A stretch of 64,000 nucleotides of DNA from assembly GCF_020700235.1 (NCBI RefSeq), contig NZ_CP085301.1, positions 1,240,001 through 1,304,000 on the forward strand. Direction: 5' to 3'. The translations under genes and the position numbers were made by a program. This document shows, one piece after another, positions 17,253-24,970 of this stretch; the stretch's first letter is position 1, and every line of letters starts with the position of its first letter. The notes under the pieces were generated by a model that saw only the letters and a program-made list of their open reading frames with translations, was not told where the DNA came from and made no database searches. The stretch comes from Haladaptatus pallidirubidus. Lineage in GTDB: Archaea; Halobacteriota; Halobacteria; Halobacteriales; Haladaptataceae.

Positions 17253-17693
17253 TCAGCGGTCCAAGATTGGAACAGGTTCGATTCGTTGAACAAAAGCGGG
17301 CATAGAATCGGGGAGGTAGACCACGTTTTCGTTCCCCAGACGAACACGAATAATCTCGCCCCGTACCTCCATCTCGCCGAGCAGTCTGCTCACGGTCGAG
17401 CGCGACCATCCGGTCTCCGCGATGAGTTCCTGCTGGTGCAAACTGCCCCTGCGCCCTTTGAGCAATTGCACGATGTGCACCTCTGGCGTCAACCCGCTCT
17501 CGAACGCGAAATCGGTCATGGATATCTGCTTCGGCTTCGATTCGAACTCTGCTCCTCGTGCGGTTTTCGATTCGCTAATTTCGAGCTGTCGGGCGGTCGC
17601 TCTCGCCTCGGTGTTGTTTCTCAACCGCGCGCGTTTAATCCACCTGCCGATAGCCTCACCACTCAACCGTCTTCGTATCGTGACCCAAACCAT
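17253..17693 (-). CDS. Winged helix-turn-helix regulator
   Basis: 146 residues. The C-terminal half (about 70-130) is a MarR/IclR-like winged helix: VHIVQLLKGRRGSLHQQELIAETGWSRSTVSRLLGEMEVRG is a textbook HTH, with the wing IRVRLGNENVVYLPD. The N-terminal half is basic (RRRLSGEAIGRWIKRARLRN) and lacks recognisable folds. It lies just upstream of mcm in the same direction, 47 bases away. It is probably an autoregulated DNA-binding protein; targets unknown. The first codon is uncertain. Confidence 0.75.
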   Translation of the reverse strand: MVWVTIRRRLSGEAIGRWIKRARLRNNTEARATARQLEISESKTARGAEFESKPKQISMTDFAFESGLTPEVHIVQLLKGRRGSLHQQELIAETGWSRSTVSRLLGEMEVRGEIIRVRLGNENVVYLPDSMPAFVQRIEPVPILDR

Positions 17694-17898
17694 GATTATT
17701 GATTATGGATTACGAGGGGATAAGTTATTCTACTACGTCTGTCCAGCTACTACTTTTGATAAATTCGGTTGCGGTTACGTCGGAACGTCGCTGTTCATGC
17801 TTTTCAGCCAATGATTACGGCGACGATTGCCGATGCATAATAATTCCCTTGCGATTGCAACCCCATCGCCTTCTCCGCAGGGCACCAATTCATTGTCT

Positions 17899-18111
17899 AT
17901 GGTTGGACCACTGACGGTCGGGAAAAAGGCCACAAAGTTCGGCTACCGAAAATTCGGCAAAGTCGGGGCGATCGCGTTCGGCGCCATCGCGGTTGGCGGC
18001 TATTTCGCCGTCAAGCGAAAAATCAAGGCGATGGTGGGTGGTGACCAGACCACGGCGGACGAAAACGAGGATACCGAAGAATCCGAATCGCAGGCGGAAC
18101 AGAGTCAGTAA
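17899..18111 (+). CDS. Small membrane protein with acidic tail
   Basis: 70 residues from the ATG at 17899 (MVGPLTVGKKA). A basic segment (KKATKFGYRKFG) precedes one hydrophobic helix (VGAIAFGAIAVGGYFAV, residues about 23-39), then KRKIKAM and a Glu/Ser/Gln-rich tail. An upstream in-frame ATG at 17833 would add 22 residues rich in Ser and Pro. Typical of small haloarchaeal inner-membrane proteins of unknown role. It is divergent from the HTH gene and followed by tRNA-Pro on the other strand. Confidence 0.65.
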   Translation: MVGPLTVGKKATKFGYRKFGKVGAIAFGAIAVGGYFAVKRKIKAMVGGDQTTADENEDTEESESQAEQSQ

Positions 18112-18200
18112 CCGACGTAGCCGCACCACTTTCCTTTTTCAAACAAACAACCGAGCCAAATCAGCCGACCAGCGTCGCTCACGGACTAATAAACCAAGAA

Positions 18201-18273
18201 TGGGATCGCCCGGATTTGAACCGGGGTTATCGGCACCCAAGGCCGAAAGGATACCAAGCTACCCCACGATCCC
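18201..18273 (-). tRNA. tRNA-Pro (UGG)
   Basis: 73 bases with the discriminator base A at 18201. The acceptor stem GGGATCG pairs with CGATCCC; the D-arm starts GGGTAGC; the anticodon stem TCGGC/GCCGA closes a 7-base loop CTTGGGT with anticodon TGG; and the T-arm is CCGGTTCAAATCCGG. No intron is visible. CCA is not encoded. Confidence 0.95.
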
Positions 18274-18329
18274 GTACTCACGAGTAGCGCACTTGCACTG
18301 TAAAGCGTTTCGTTTCGCACCCGGGATTG

Positions 18330-20384
18330 CTACTCGTCCTCACCGAACAGTTCGAGGTCGGCGACGATGTCGAACGGATGTTTATCCTTCCTGATGCCGT
18401 CCACGATTCGGAAGGCTTCGTCCGGTGCGAGGAAGTGGCTGGTGATGACACGACCTAGATGAGTCGGCGAAAAACCGTCGATGAACTCGTATTCGAGCAG
18501 TTTGCCGATTGCGTGTTTCGTCGGCACGTCGCCGATCATGCGGTTGTTCAGGCGCTTTGCGGCCTTGCCGCCGACCGTGACGTTCGCCAGCGTTTCCTCG
18601 ATTGCGGCGCTCTCGTCGTAGAGCGTGCGCACGTCCTCCATCTCGCCCTTGAGGAGTTTAAACGCGACCTCGTCTTCCGACATCTCCATGCTGTTGTGAT
18701 AACTTCCGTCGGGTTCCACGAGGACGTACACCTTCCCGCGGTCGTGGTAGTCCGGCCGCCCGGCGCGTCCGAGCATCTGGTGGAACTCTTGGACGGTGAG
18801 CCACTCGATACCCATCGCAAGTGAGTCGAAGATGACTTGCGAGGCGGGGAAATCGACCCCGGCAGCGAGCGCGGCGGTGGTCACGACCGCCGACAGCTCT
18901 TGCTCGGCAAACATGCGCTCGACTTTCTTGCGTCGCCCGTAGTCCAGTCCGGCGTGGTAGGGTGCGGCATTGTACTCCAGCTTTCTGGAAATCTCGTGAC
19001 AGCGCCGCCGCGAGTTGGTGAAGATGATGGTTTGGCCGCGATACCCTTTCGACGATTCGCGGTCGAACTCGCGCTTGACGAGTTTGTTTTCGATGTTCGG
19101 CTTTTCCTGCCCGCTGGCGAAGGTGACGTGGCGTTCCAGCGCGACCGGTCGCTCCTCGAACTCCACGAGGTTTGCTTCGAGCGCCTGCGCGAGGTCTCGC
19201 GGGTTGCCGACCGTCGCGGAGAGATACACCCATTGTGCGCCGCCGTAGTTCTGTTTTCTCTTCGCACGCTCCTCACAGTAGTATTTCAACCGCGAGATGA
19301 GACCGTCGAGTCGGTGGCCGCGCTCCTGTTCTTGCAGGGTGTGTACTTCGTCGATTACGACGGTTCCGATGTCGCCTAAATCGCGCCCGGTTCGGAGCGC
19401 GTGGTCGATTCCCTCGTAGGTGCCGACGATGATGTCCGCGTTCGGGTCGAATCGGTTACCGTCGTCACGCACGCGACTCGCGCCGACTCGGATGGTCACG
19501 TTTGCGAGGTCGCCGTACTCGTCTTTGAAATCCTCGTGCTTCTGGTTCGCCAGCGCGACCAGCGGAACCAGAAAGAGCATCTTTCCTTGTCCGTTCAACA
19601 CGCGGTCTAATCCGGTCATCTCCCCTACGAGGGTTTTCCCAGTCGCGGTCGCGCTGACGACGAGTTGGTCGTCGCCGTCGAGCAGTCCGTTCTGTACCGC
19701 GAGGCTCTGGACAGGAAGCAGGGTATCGAACCGCGATTCGAGTAGGTTCTGCACGCCGGGGTGGAGGTTCAACGAATCTACCTGCTGTAGTTCCACATCC
19801 TCGACGTTCGCGCTGATTTCGTCGAACTTCGTCAAATCCGGGTCGAGTCGCCCCTTGAGCAGGTTCGTGATTCGCTGTAAATCCTGTACTTCTAACAGCA
19901 GGTCTTCGAGTCTGTCTTGGGCGGATCCCGTTAGGTTGCCCCTGAAGGAGAGTTCGCGCTCGAGTTCCTCCGTCGCGCAGTCGGGACAGATGTACTCTTC
20001 GCCGGTATTAATCGCCGTCTCGCTGCTGATTGGCGAGTACTCTCCCTTGTTCGCACAGAGTCGGCAGGTTCGAACTGCCGTCACATCGAGTTGATAGCCG
20101 GACAACATCTCCTTCAGCTCCGCCCGCCCCTCGGGCGAAGTCTGCTGTGAGATTCGAATGCGATTTGCACCCCGGGCCAGCTCGATGAACTCGTCCGGAC
20201 TGCGTGGTTTTTCGCTCGACCCGTCCTTCAGCAGAAATCGCCCCGGACGAGGCCCGGCACTCGTTTCCTTGAGTTCGAGAATCGCCTGAAACAGTCGCTT
20301 TCCGCCCTGTTGAGCGACGACTCGATAGCCGCGGTCCGTCTCGTGGCAGAAGAGCGTCTCCACCTGCTGAGCCTGCTTCGACAC
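18330..20384 (-). CDS. Ski2-like DEAD/DEAH-box helicase with N-terminal zinc motif
   Basis: 684-residue superfamily 2 helicase. Residues 1-200 form a non-catalytic region with a four-cysteine motif (CRLCANKG near 110 and CPDC near 133). The helicase core has the Walker A variant SATATGKTLVGE, motif II DEVH, motif III LSATVG, motif IV IIFTNSRR, and motif VI QMLGRAGRPDY. The C-terminal HEFIDGF-like segment resembles the Hel308/Ski2 winged region but is short. Haloarchaea carry this in addition to Hel308, so it is probably a DNA or RNA remodelling enzyme; its substrate is unknown. It is divergent from the 62-residue gene with a palindrome-rich gap. Confidence 0.88.
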   Translation of the reverse strand: MSKQAQQVETLFCHETDRGYRVVAQQGGKRLFQAILELKETSAGPRPGRFLLKDGSSEKPRSPDEFIELARGANRIRISQQTSPEGRAELKEMLSGYQLDVTAVRTCRLCANKGEYSPISSETAINTGEEYICPDCATEELERELSFRGNLTGSAQDRLEDLLLEVQDLQRITNLLKGRLDPDLTKFDEISANVEDVELQQVDSLNLHPGVQNLLESRFDTLLPVQSLAVQNGLLDGDDQLVVSATATGKTLVGEMTGLDRVLNGQGKMLFLVPLVALANQKHEDFKDEYGDLANVTIRVGASRVRDDGNRFDPNADIIVGTYEGIDHALRTGRDLGDIGTVVIDEVHTLQEQERGHRLDGLISRLKYYCEERAKRKQNYGGAQWVYLSATVGNPRDLAQALEANLVEFEERPVALERHVTFASGQEKPNIENKLVKREFDRESSKGYRGQTIIFTNSRRRCHEISRKLEYNAAPYHAGLDYGRRKKVERMFAEQELSAVVTTAALAAGVDFPASQVIFDSLAMGIEWLTVQEFHQMLGRAGRPDYHDRGKVYVLVEPDGSYHNSMEMSEDEVAFKLLKGEMEDVRTLYDESAAIEETLANVTVGGKAAKRLNNRMIGDVPTKHAIGKLLEYEFIDGFSPTHLGRVITSHFLAPDEAFRIVDGIRKDKHPFDIVADLELFGEDE

Positions 20385-20539
20385 GGCGAGTGCTACACGC
20401 TGAAGCTATTTTAGCGATTCGGACTGGTTGAATCCCGTCATCGTTCCGAATAGCGCTTTTCGCGCGTGTTAGGTGGTGCCAACTGTCTTGGAAATCATGC
20501 ATTAAGAATCGTCAATGATGGAATAACGAACTCTCACGG

Positions 20540-20622
20540 ACGGTATTCCGGGAATACCGTTTTGCAACCGGCTCATAACAAAGCCGGTTCACCCGCTAGC
20601 GTCAGTGCGCAGTAGCGCTACT
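20540..20622. promoter_or_regulatory. Cluster of three palindromes between divergent genes
   Basis: ACGGTATTCC (20540-20549) and GGAATACCGT (20551-20560) form a 10-base inverted repeat with one base between. AACCGGCT (20566-20573) and AGCCGGTT (20582-20589) form an 8-base perfect stem with an 8-base loop. AGTAGCGCTACT (20611-20622) is a 12-base perfect palindrome ending 4 bases before the next gene's start. They sit in the gap between the helicase and the 62-residue gene, either as operators or as a structured RNA. Confidence 0.5.
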
Positions 20623-20626
20623 CAAG

Positions 20627-20815
20627 GTGGCAGAACGAATGGAAGGCACGCAAGAAGAAGAACTCCCACGGCGATTCGACGATAAGATTATCTTGGAAAT
20701 AGAAGACGGTTCGGACAGGGAGCGACCACTGATTCGAATGTGCGATACGCGGGCGAATGAAGCGTGGGTGTCCGCGTCTATCGACTCCGTGATTTCGCTC
20801 TCGGAACACCGCTAA
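20627..20815 (+). CDS. Small haloarchaeal protein, 62 residues
   Basis: 62 residues starting with GTG at 20627 (an ATG at 20639 is also in frame). The sequence contains RRFDDKIILEIEDGSDRERPLIRMCDTR and WVSASIDSVISLSE. The layout, a short acidic leader plus an ILEIED-LIRM-type beta pair, resembles small haloarchaeal families of unknown function. Its stop overlaps the stop of the convergent cupin gene by two bases. It is preceded by the palindrome cluster. Confidence 0.6.
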   Translation: MAERMEGTQEEELPRRFDDKIILEIEDGSDRERPLIRMCDTRANEAWVSASIDSVISLSEHR

Positions 20816-21174
20816 ACGAGGTTGATTTCGTCGTCCCCGTTCGGCACCGCACAGAGGAACGCACCCGGTTCGTCGCTCTCGTTTCGGTACCAGTGAACGG
20901 CACCGGCGGGGATGAGCAACGAGTCACCAGCGCTGACTTCGTACGCTTCGTCTTCGATGCCGACGGTGTACTCGCCCTCCAAAACGTACTGTTCGTGTTC
21001 GACTTCGTTCGTGTGTTCCGGAACTTTCGCCCCGGGTTCCAACGTAAACCGTCGAATCGCAAAATTGGGCGCTCCCTGTTCGTCGCTGATAAGGACGCCT
21101 TTTTCCATCCCCTCTGCAGCCCCGACTGCTTCGTACTCTATCTCGTCTCCCTTCCGCACGATCGGATCGGCCAT
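20812..21174 (-). CDS. Cupin-domain protein
   Basis: 120-residue single-domain cupin. The two cupin motifs are visible: PGAKVPEHTNEVEHEQYVLEG (metal ligands His, His and Glu near residues 54-61) and PAGAVHWYRN with the fourth ligand His near residue 94. Such small proteins may be dioxygenases, isomerases or small-molecule sensors; the substrate cannot be told. It begins only 24 bases after the stop of the TnpB-like gene in the same direction, so the two are probably co-transcribed. Confidence 0.88.
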   Translation of the reverse strand: MADPIVRKGDEIEYEAVGAAEGMEKGVLISDEQGAPNFAIRRFTLEPGAKVPEHTNEVEHEQYVLEGEYTVGIEDEAYEVSAGDSLLIPAGAVHWYRNESDEPGAFLCAVPNGDDEINLV

Positions 21175-21198
21175 ACCCTCCCTTTCACGGCGGTGGGG

Positions 21199-22443
21199 CT
21201 AAGGTTTTTGCACTTCTGCAAGTTCCTCGTTCGGAATGAAATCGCCGTCCGGCGTCACCCGTCCCGAACCGAGCGCGCAGTACTGCGCGCCGACGCCGCG
21301 CGACGAGAGCGGGCCGCGGCGGATGCATCTGAACCCGACGTTTTTCGCCGCGTTGTAGTGGTCGTTCGCCTCGTTACCGCATTTTAGACATTCGAAATGA
21401 GTGCGCTCGATATCGCGGTTTTGCGGGTGCGTGAACCCGCAGGCCGTACATCGCTGGCTCGTATACTCCGGATTTACCTGTACGACCGTAATTCCGCGCG
21501 CCTCAGCGCGGTACGCGACGAAGTCGAACAGCCGCTCGAACACCCACGCGTGGAATTCGTCGACCTTCGGAAGCAGTTCCTGTATCGTTTCGAGTTCGCC
21601 GAACGCAATGACGGAACAACCGTGTTTTTCGGCTTCCTCGACGATTCCCCTTGCGACGGTGTGGAGAGTATCTCGCACGAAATTGTCGTTTCTGCCGCCC
21701 GCTTGTCGAAGCGTTCGGAGCGCACTCCGAGTCTCCGTCTCGCGGAGATCCGCGCGTAGTTCCGCGAATTCGCGGTGGTGATGGTCGAGTTTCTCGCCCG
21801 AAAAGAATCGGGCGGTGCTCGTCACCGCCACGTTCTCGACGCCGAGCGCGACTCCGAGAACCGTGGCGTCTTCTTTCTCCTTCGAGCCGGCCTCACTGGA
21901 CGCGTCAGCTCCCGGGCGTTCCGCCCGAAATCCGATGTGCAAATCGAACTGTCCGTCGCGGTAACAAAGGTTGCTTTTCGCCGGTTCCCACCGGTCGTCG
22001 TCCACGTACTGCGTCTGATAGCCGTCATCCGGAAAGACGAGGTCACAACGGACGCGGTCCTCGGTCGTCGTCAAACTGACTGCCTTGTCGTCGAACAGCG
22101 TCATCGTTCGCGTGTCGTAGACGACCGTCGGACTGGTGAAGGTCGGTTTTTCGGCGCTCTCGGCGGTTCCGTCGTTCCTCTCCAGAACGCCTTTTACCGC
22201 TTCTGCGGCCCGATGGGTGGCGAGAACGGCGTGCTGACTGCCGAGCTCCGTTCGCTCGCGGAGGACATCGTAGGCGAGTTGCTGTACCTCGCTCCGCGTA
22301 TGGCAGTTCCCCCATGCGGTGTTGACCGCTATTTGACATCCCCGTTTCCACTCGCGCACCATCGCCAGCAGGCGCTCGTGGCCGTCCGAATCGACTGCGA
22401 GGCGAGTTACTGCTGTCCGCTTGAAATATTCGGAACCGCTCAC
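21199..22443 (-). CDS. TnpB homologue lacking all RuvC catalytic acids (nuclease-dead, TldR-like)
   Basis: 414 residues, starting with GTG. It keeps the TnpB/OrfB architecture: an N-terminal helical and beta region, a split RuvC-like core and a C-terminal zinc ribbon (C332, C335, C352, C355 in RCTACG and CLKCG). In active TnpB the RuvC acids lie in GVDLG, (I/V)xFEDL and ADYNAAKN contexts. Here they read GVALG (A199), IAFGEL (G282) and NDHYNAAKN (H362, with D361 one residue off). All three are changed while flanking sequence is preserved. No tnpA and no transposon ends are seen. By analogy with described nuclease-dead TnpB repressors it may be an RNA-guided DNA-binding protein; this is inference. 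Confidence 0.85.
   Translation of the reverse strand: MSGSEYFKRTAVTRLAVDSDGHERLLAMVREWKRGCQIAVNTAWGNCHTRSEVQQLAYDVLRERTELGSQHAVLATHRAAEAVKGVLERNDGTAESAEKPTFTSPTVVYDTRTMTLFDDKAVSLTTTEDRVRCDLVFPDDGYQTQYVDDDRWEPAKSNLCYRDGQFDLHIGFRAERPGADASSEAGSKEKEDATVLGVALGVENVAVTSTARFFSGEKLDHHHREFAELRADLRETETRSALRTLRQAGGRNDNFVRDTLHTVARGIVEEAEKHGCSVIAFGELETIQELLPKVDEFHAWVFERLFDFVAYRAEARGITVVQVNPEYTSQRCTACGFTHPQNRDIERTHFECLKCGNEANDHYNAAKNVGFRCIRRGPLSSRGVGAQYCALGSGRVTPDGDFIPNEELAEVQKP
21208..21290 (-). ncRNA. Candidate reRNA/omega-RNA scaffold at the 3' end of the TnpB-like gene
   Basis: In IS605-type elements the guide RNA scaffold overlaps the end of tnpB. Here the last about 90 bases of the gene hold three perfect hairpins in a row: an 18-base palindrome GCGCGCAGTACTGCGCGC (21273-21290), CGCCG-TC-CGGCG (21243-21254) and TTGCA-CTTC-TGCAA (21208-21221). 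A guide, if any, would begin near the gene's stop and run into the 24-base gap or the cupin start. GC-rich coding sequence can form hairpins by chance, so this is a suggestion. Confidence 0.3.
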
Positions 22444-22533
22444 GTTATTTTCTCCCCGGAGCGCCCCCTTGAATACTTCGGAGATGGTCTGAGCGCGACG
22501 AAGTTTAAGGCGTTTCCGACGCTAGATGTTCCC

Positions 22534-23700
22534 ATGCGTAGCTTCAGAATCGGGAGCGTGTTCGGCATCCCGATTAAACTTGACCTCACCTTCCTGCTCA
22601 TCCTGCCCGTGTTCGCGTGGCTCATCGGAACACAGGTCGGCTACTGGGTCGAAATAATGAATCCGCTGTTGGGACTCGGATTGACAACCGAACCGCTTAC
22701 GGCCGGGATGATGCCGTGGATTCTCGGTGCCGCCGCCGCAATCGGCCTGTTTGCTGGTGTCGTCCTGCACGAACTCGGCCATTCGGTCGTCGCGATGCGA
22801 TTCGGCTTCCCGATAGACTCCATTACCCTGTGGATTTTCGGCGGTATCGCTCGCCTTACCGACCAACCAGAGAACTGGCTCGAAGAACTGCTCATCGCCA
22901 TCGCGGGTCCCATCGTCAGCATCGTCCTCGGCGTCGGCTCCTATCTCGCGCTGTTCGTAATTCCGGTACAGATGGAATCGGCTCGGTTCGTCGTCGGCTA
23001 TCTCGCACTGATGAATATCGTGCTGGCGGCGTTCAACCTCCTGCCAGGTTTTCCGATGGACGGCGGACGTGTCTTGCGCGCACTGCTCGCGCGAACTCGA
23101 CCGTTTGCTGAAGCGACTCAGACCGCCGCCGAAGTCGGAAAGCTGTTCGCTATCCTACTCGGCCTGTTCGGCCTGATTGGTGGCAACATCATCCTCATCG
23201 GCATCGCCTTTTTCATCTACATTGGAGCGACCGGCGAAGCGCAACAGACAGTGCTTTCAGCCGCTTTCAGTGGGGTACTCGTCCGCGACGTGATGACGCA
23301 CGAAGAAGACTTAGAAACCGTTTCGTCGGACACCTCTATCGCCGACTTGCTGGAGACGATGTTCCAACAGCGCCACACCGGCTATCCGGTGGTGGATAAC
23401 GGCGAACTCGTCGGGATGATAACCTTGGACGACGCGCGGAGCGTTCGACCGGTCGAACGCGACGCCTACACGGTGCGGGAAGTGATGTCCACCGACGTGA
23501 AGACGATTCCCGCCGACAACGATGCCTTGGATGCTCTCGAAACCATCCAGCAACACGGCATCGGTCGGCTGCCGGTTATCGACGCCGACGGAAATATTGC
23601 GGGTATCATTTCTCGAACCGACCTGATGACGGCGTTCGATATCATCAAAAGCAGTGGTCGTTCCGAGGAAGAACTGTCTCGCCGCGAACAGCCATCGTAG
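22534..23700 (+). CDS. Site-2 protease family protein with CBS pair
   Basis: 388-residue intramembrane zinc metalloprotease (peptidase M50). It has six or so hydrophobic segments; the zinc motif HELGH is at residues 79-83 and the third ligand lies in LLPGFPMDGGRVLRA around residue 170. Two CBS domains follow after residue about 255 (VRDVMTHEEDL and VREVMSTDVKTIP), which usually bind adenine nucleotides and gate activity. It probably cleaves membrane-bound regulators. The ATG at 22534 follows a TATA-like GTTTAAGG at about 22503-22510, giving a leaderless message. It is divergent from the TnpB-like gene. Confidence 0.93.
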   Translation: MRSFRIGSVFGIPIKLDLTFLLILPVFAWLIGTQVGYWVEIMNPLLGLGLTTEPLTAGMMPWILGAAAAIGLFAGVVLHELGHSVVAMRFGFPIDSITLWIFGGIARLTDQPENWLEELLIAIAGPIVSIVLGVGSYLALFVIPVQMESARFVVGYLALMNIVLAAFNLLPGFPMDGGRVLRALLARTRPFAEATQTAAEVGKLFAILLGLFGLIGGNIILIGIAFFIYIGATGEAQQTVLSAAFSGVLVRDVMTHEEDLETVSSDTSIADLLETMFQQRHTGYPVVDNGELVGMITLDDARSVRPVERDAYTVREVMSTDVKTIPADNDALDALETIQQHGIGRLPVIDADGNIAGIISRTDLMTAFDIIKSSGRSEEELSRREQPS

Positions 23701-23715
23701 TGTCGTTCGTCGCTC

Positions 23716-24050
23716 CTACTCGTCCAGCGATATCGACCCATTCGGATCCACGAGTCGGGGGTGAGTTGTGAGACTGGATGTGGACGGAACCCGGACACTC
23801 GATTCTTCACGCCGAAACTGTTGTGCAGAGTGTACGCCGGGAAGTGAACGCGCTGTTCGAGGACGGTCTTGATGCTCTTTTCGTACAGCTGTTTGCGTTT
23901 CTCGTGGTTCGCCGTCTGCCGCGCGTTCTCGATGTCCTCCATCAGGCTCTCGTCGCGGTAGTGGGTTCCGTTCGTCAGCCCCTCGTTGTTGCTGTGGAAG
24001 AGGGCATTGCGACGAAGTTTATGACTGATTGCCGCACTCTCCCGTCGCTC
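23716..24050 (-). pseudogene. 3' remnant of an ABC transporter solute-binding gene
   Basis: Reading leftward from about 24050, the frame gives NALFHSNNEGLTNGTHY and then KRKQLYEKSIKTVLEQRVHFPAYTLHNSFGVKNRV, the C-terminal signature of family 5 (peptide/nickel) solute-binding proteins. Near 23760 the frame is lost by one base in a run of five C. If the base is restored the protein ends PRLVDPNGSISLDE at the stop 23716-23718. Only about the last 105 codons remain and no start or transporter genes are nearby, so it is a decayed fragment. Confidence 0.7.
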
Positions 24051-24136
24051 TCCTCGCCGTCACGGACGAGGACGCACAAACCGGATTAGGCGACTTTGAA
24101 TAAAAATACCGGACGGAGGCCTGCTGTTTCGCCGAC

Positions 24137-24922
24137 TCAGTTCTTATCCGGCATCGTAGAGTGGCGGGAGGAGCCACCCATGTCCGACCGCGAGGACGGC
24201 ATCGTGGACGTTCTCGTCGTCGCTCGTTGGCGGCCACCACCTCTCCCGCGTCCGCTCCCCTCATCGGGTTCTGCCGCCGCTTCTGCCGTTTCTTCGTCCC
24301 CGTCTCCGCTGCCAGCCTCTTTAAATAGCGAGCGAAGTTCCGTCAGGGTTTCTTCGACCGCCGAGGATTCGTCTTCTTTCTCGGTCGCTTCGTCTCCCTC
24401 GCTTCCCGTCTCGTCGCTTTCGGCCTCGTCGTCCTCGTTTCCTGCGTCGTCTTCACTTTCTGTCTCTTCCTCGGTCGTCGCTTCGTCGGAATTCTCGCTC
24501 GACAACACCGCCGATAGCAGGTCGCTCATACTTCGGTCGTCCTCGCCCGACGTTTCGTCGCCTGCGATGCGTTCGAGTCGGTCGATGCGCTCGCCCGCGT
24601 CGAGCTCCGGCCACTCCTCCGAAAGGTCTGCCATCTCCAACAGGTGTCGAAGACCGAGCACTGCGTCGGGGTCGGCCTCCTGAATCAGTATCGGAATGTC
24701 AGGTGGTGCGACATCATCCGATACATCCTCGAATCCGGTGGCCGCGAGCAGTTCGTCGAGCGATGCGTCGGCCACTTCCTCGGCGACGGCGTCGGCGGTT
24801 TCGCGCACGGAGTCGGCCTCCCCGTCCGACAGTTCGTCGTCTTCGACGGCGTCGAGCGCCGTCCGGATACGTTCCATCCCCTCGCCGAGGAGTTGGTAGA
24901 GGTCTGAATCGTCGGTACTCAT
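24137..24922 (-). CDS. Acidic protein, fourth gene of a coupled operon
   Basis: 261 residues. The N-terminal 130 are helical and acidic (LYQLLGEGMERIRTALDAVED, LRHLLEMADLSEEWPELDAGERIDRLERIA). Residues about 150-200 are nearly all Glu, Asp, Ser and Thr. A Gly/Arg tail follows (GRGRGGGRQR). No catalytic motif is visible. The gene starts 48 bases after the stop of the third gene. Within 1-130 the pattern ELLAATGFEDVSDDVAPPDIPILIQEADPDAV repeats short amphipathic helices. Function unknown; it is probably a partner of the three genes upstream. Confidence 0.7.
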   Translation of the reverse strand: MSTDDSDLYQLLGEGMERIRTALDAVEDDELSDGEADSVRETADAVAEEVADASLDELLAATGFEDVSDDVAPPDIPILIQEADPDAVLGLRHLLEMADLSEEWPELDAGERIDRLERIAGDETSGEDDRSMSDLLSAVLSSENSDEATTEEETESEDDAGNEDDEAESDETGSEGDEATEKEDESSAVEETLTELRSLFKEAGSGDGDEETAEAAAEPDEGSGRGRGGGRQRATTRTSTMPSSRSDMGGSSRHSTMPDKN

Positions 24923-24970
24923 CGTTCGAATCGGTGTGTGTGGGTCGAACAGTGATGGACGTTGTACGTT

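Noticed and set aside
21199..22443. An active IS605-type insertion sequence
   Set aside because: No tnpA, no end hairpins outside the gene, no target-site duplication, catalytic residues missing, and it is wedged 24 bases from a cupin gene.
21775..22533. Long frame opposite the TnpB-like gene that runs into the site-2 protease frame
   Set aside because: The upstream 253 codons are an antisense shadow. The protease starts at the ATG at 22534 behind a TATA box, with the family-typical beginning.
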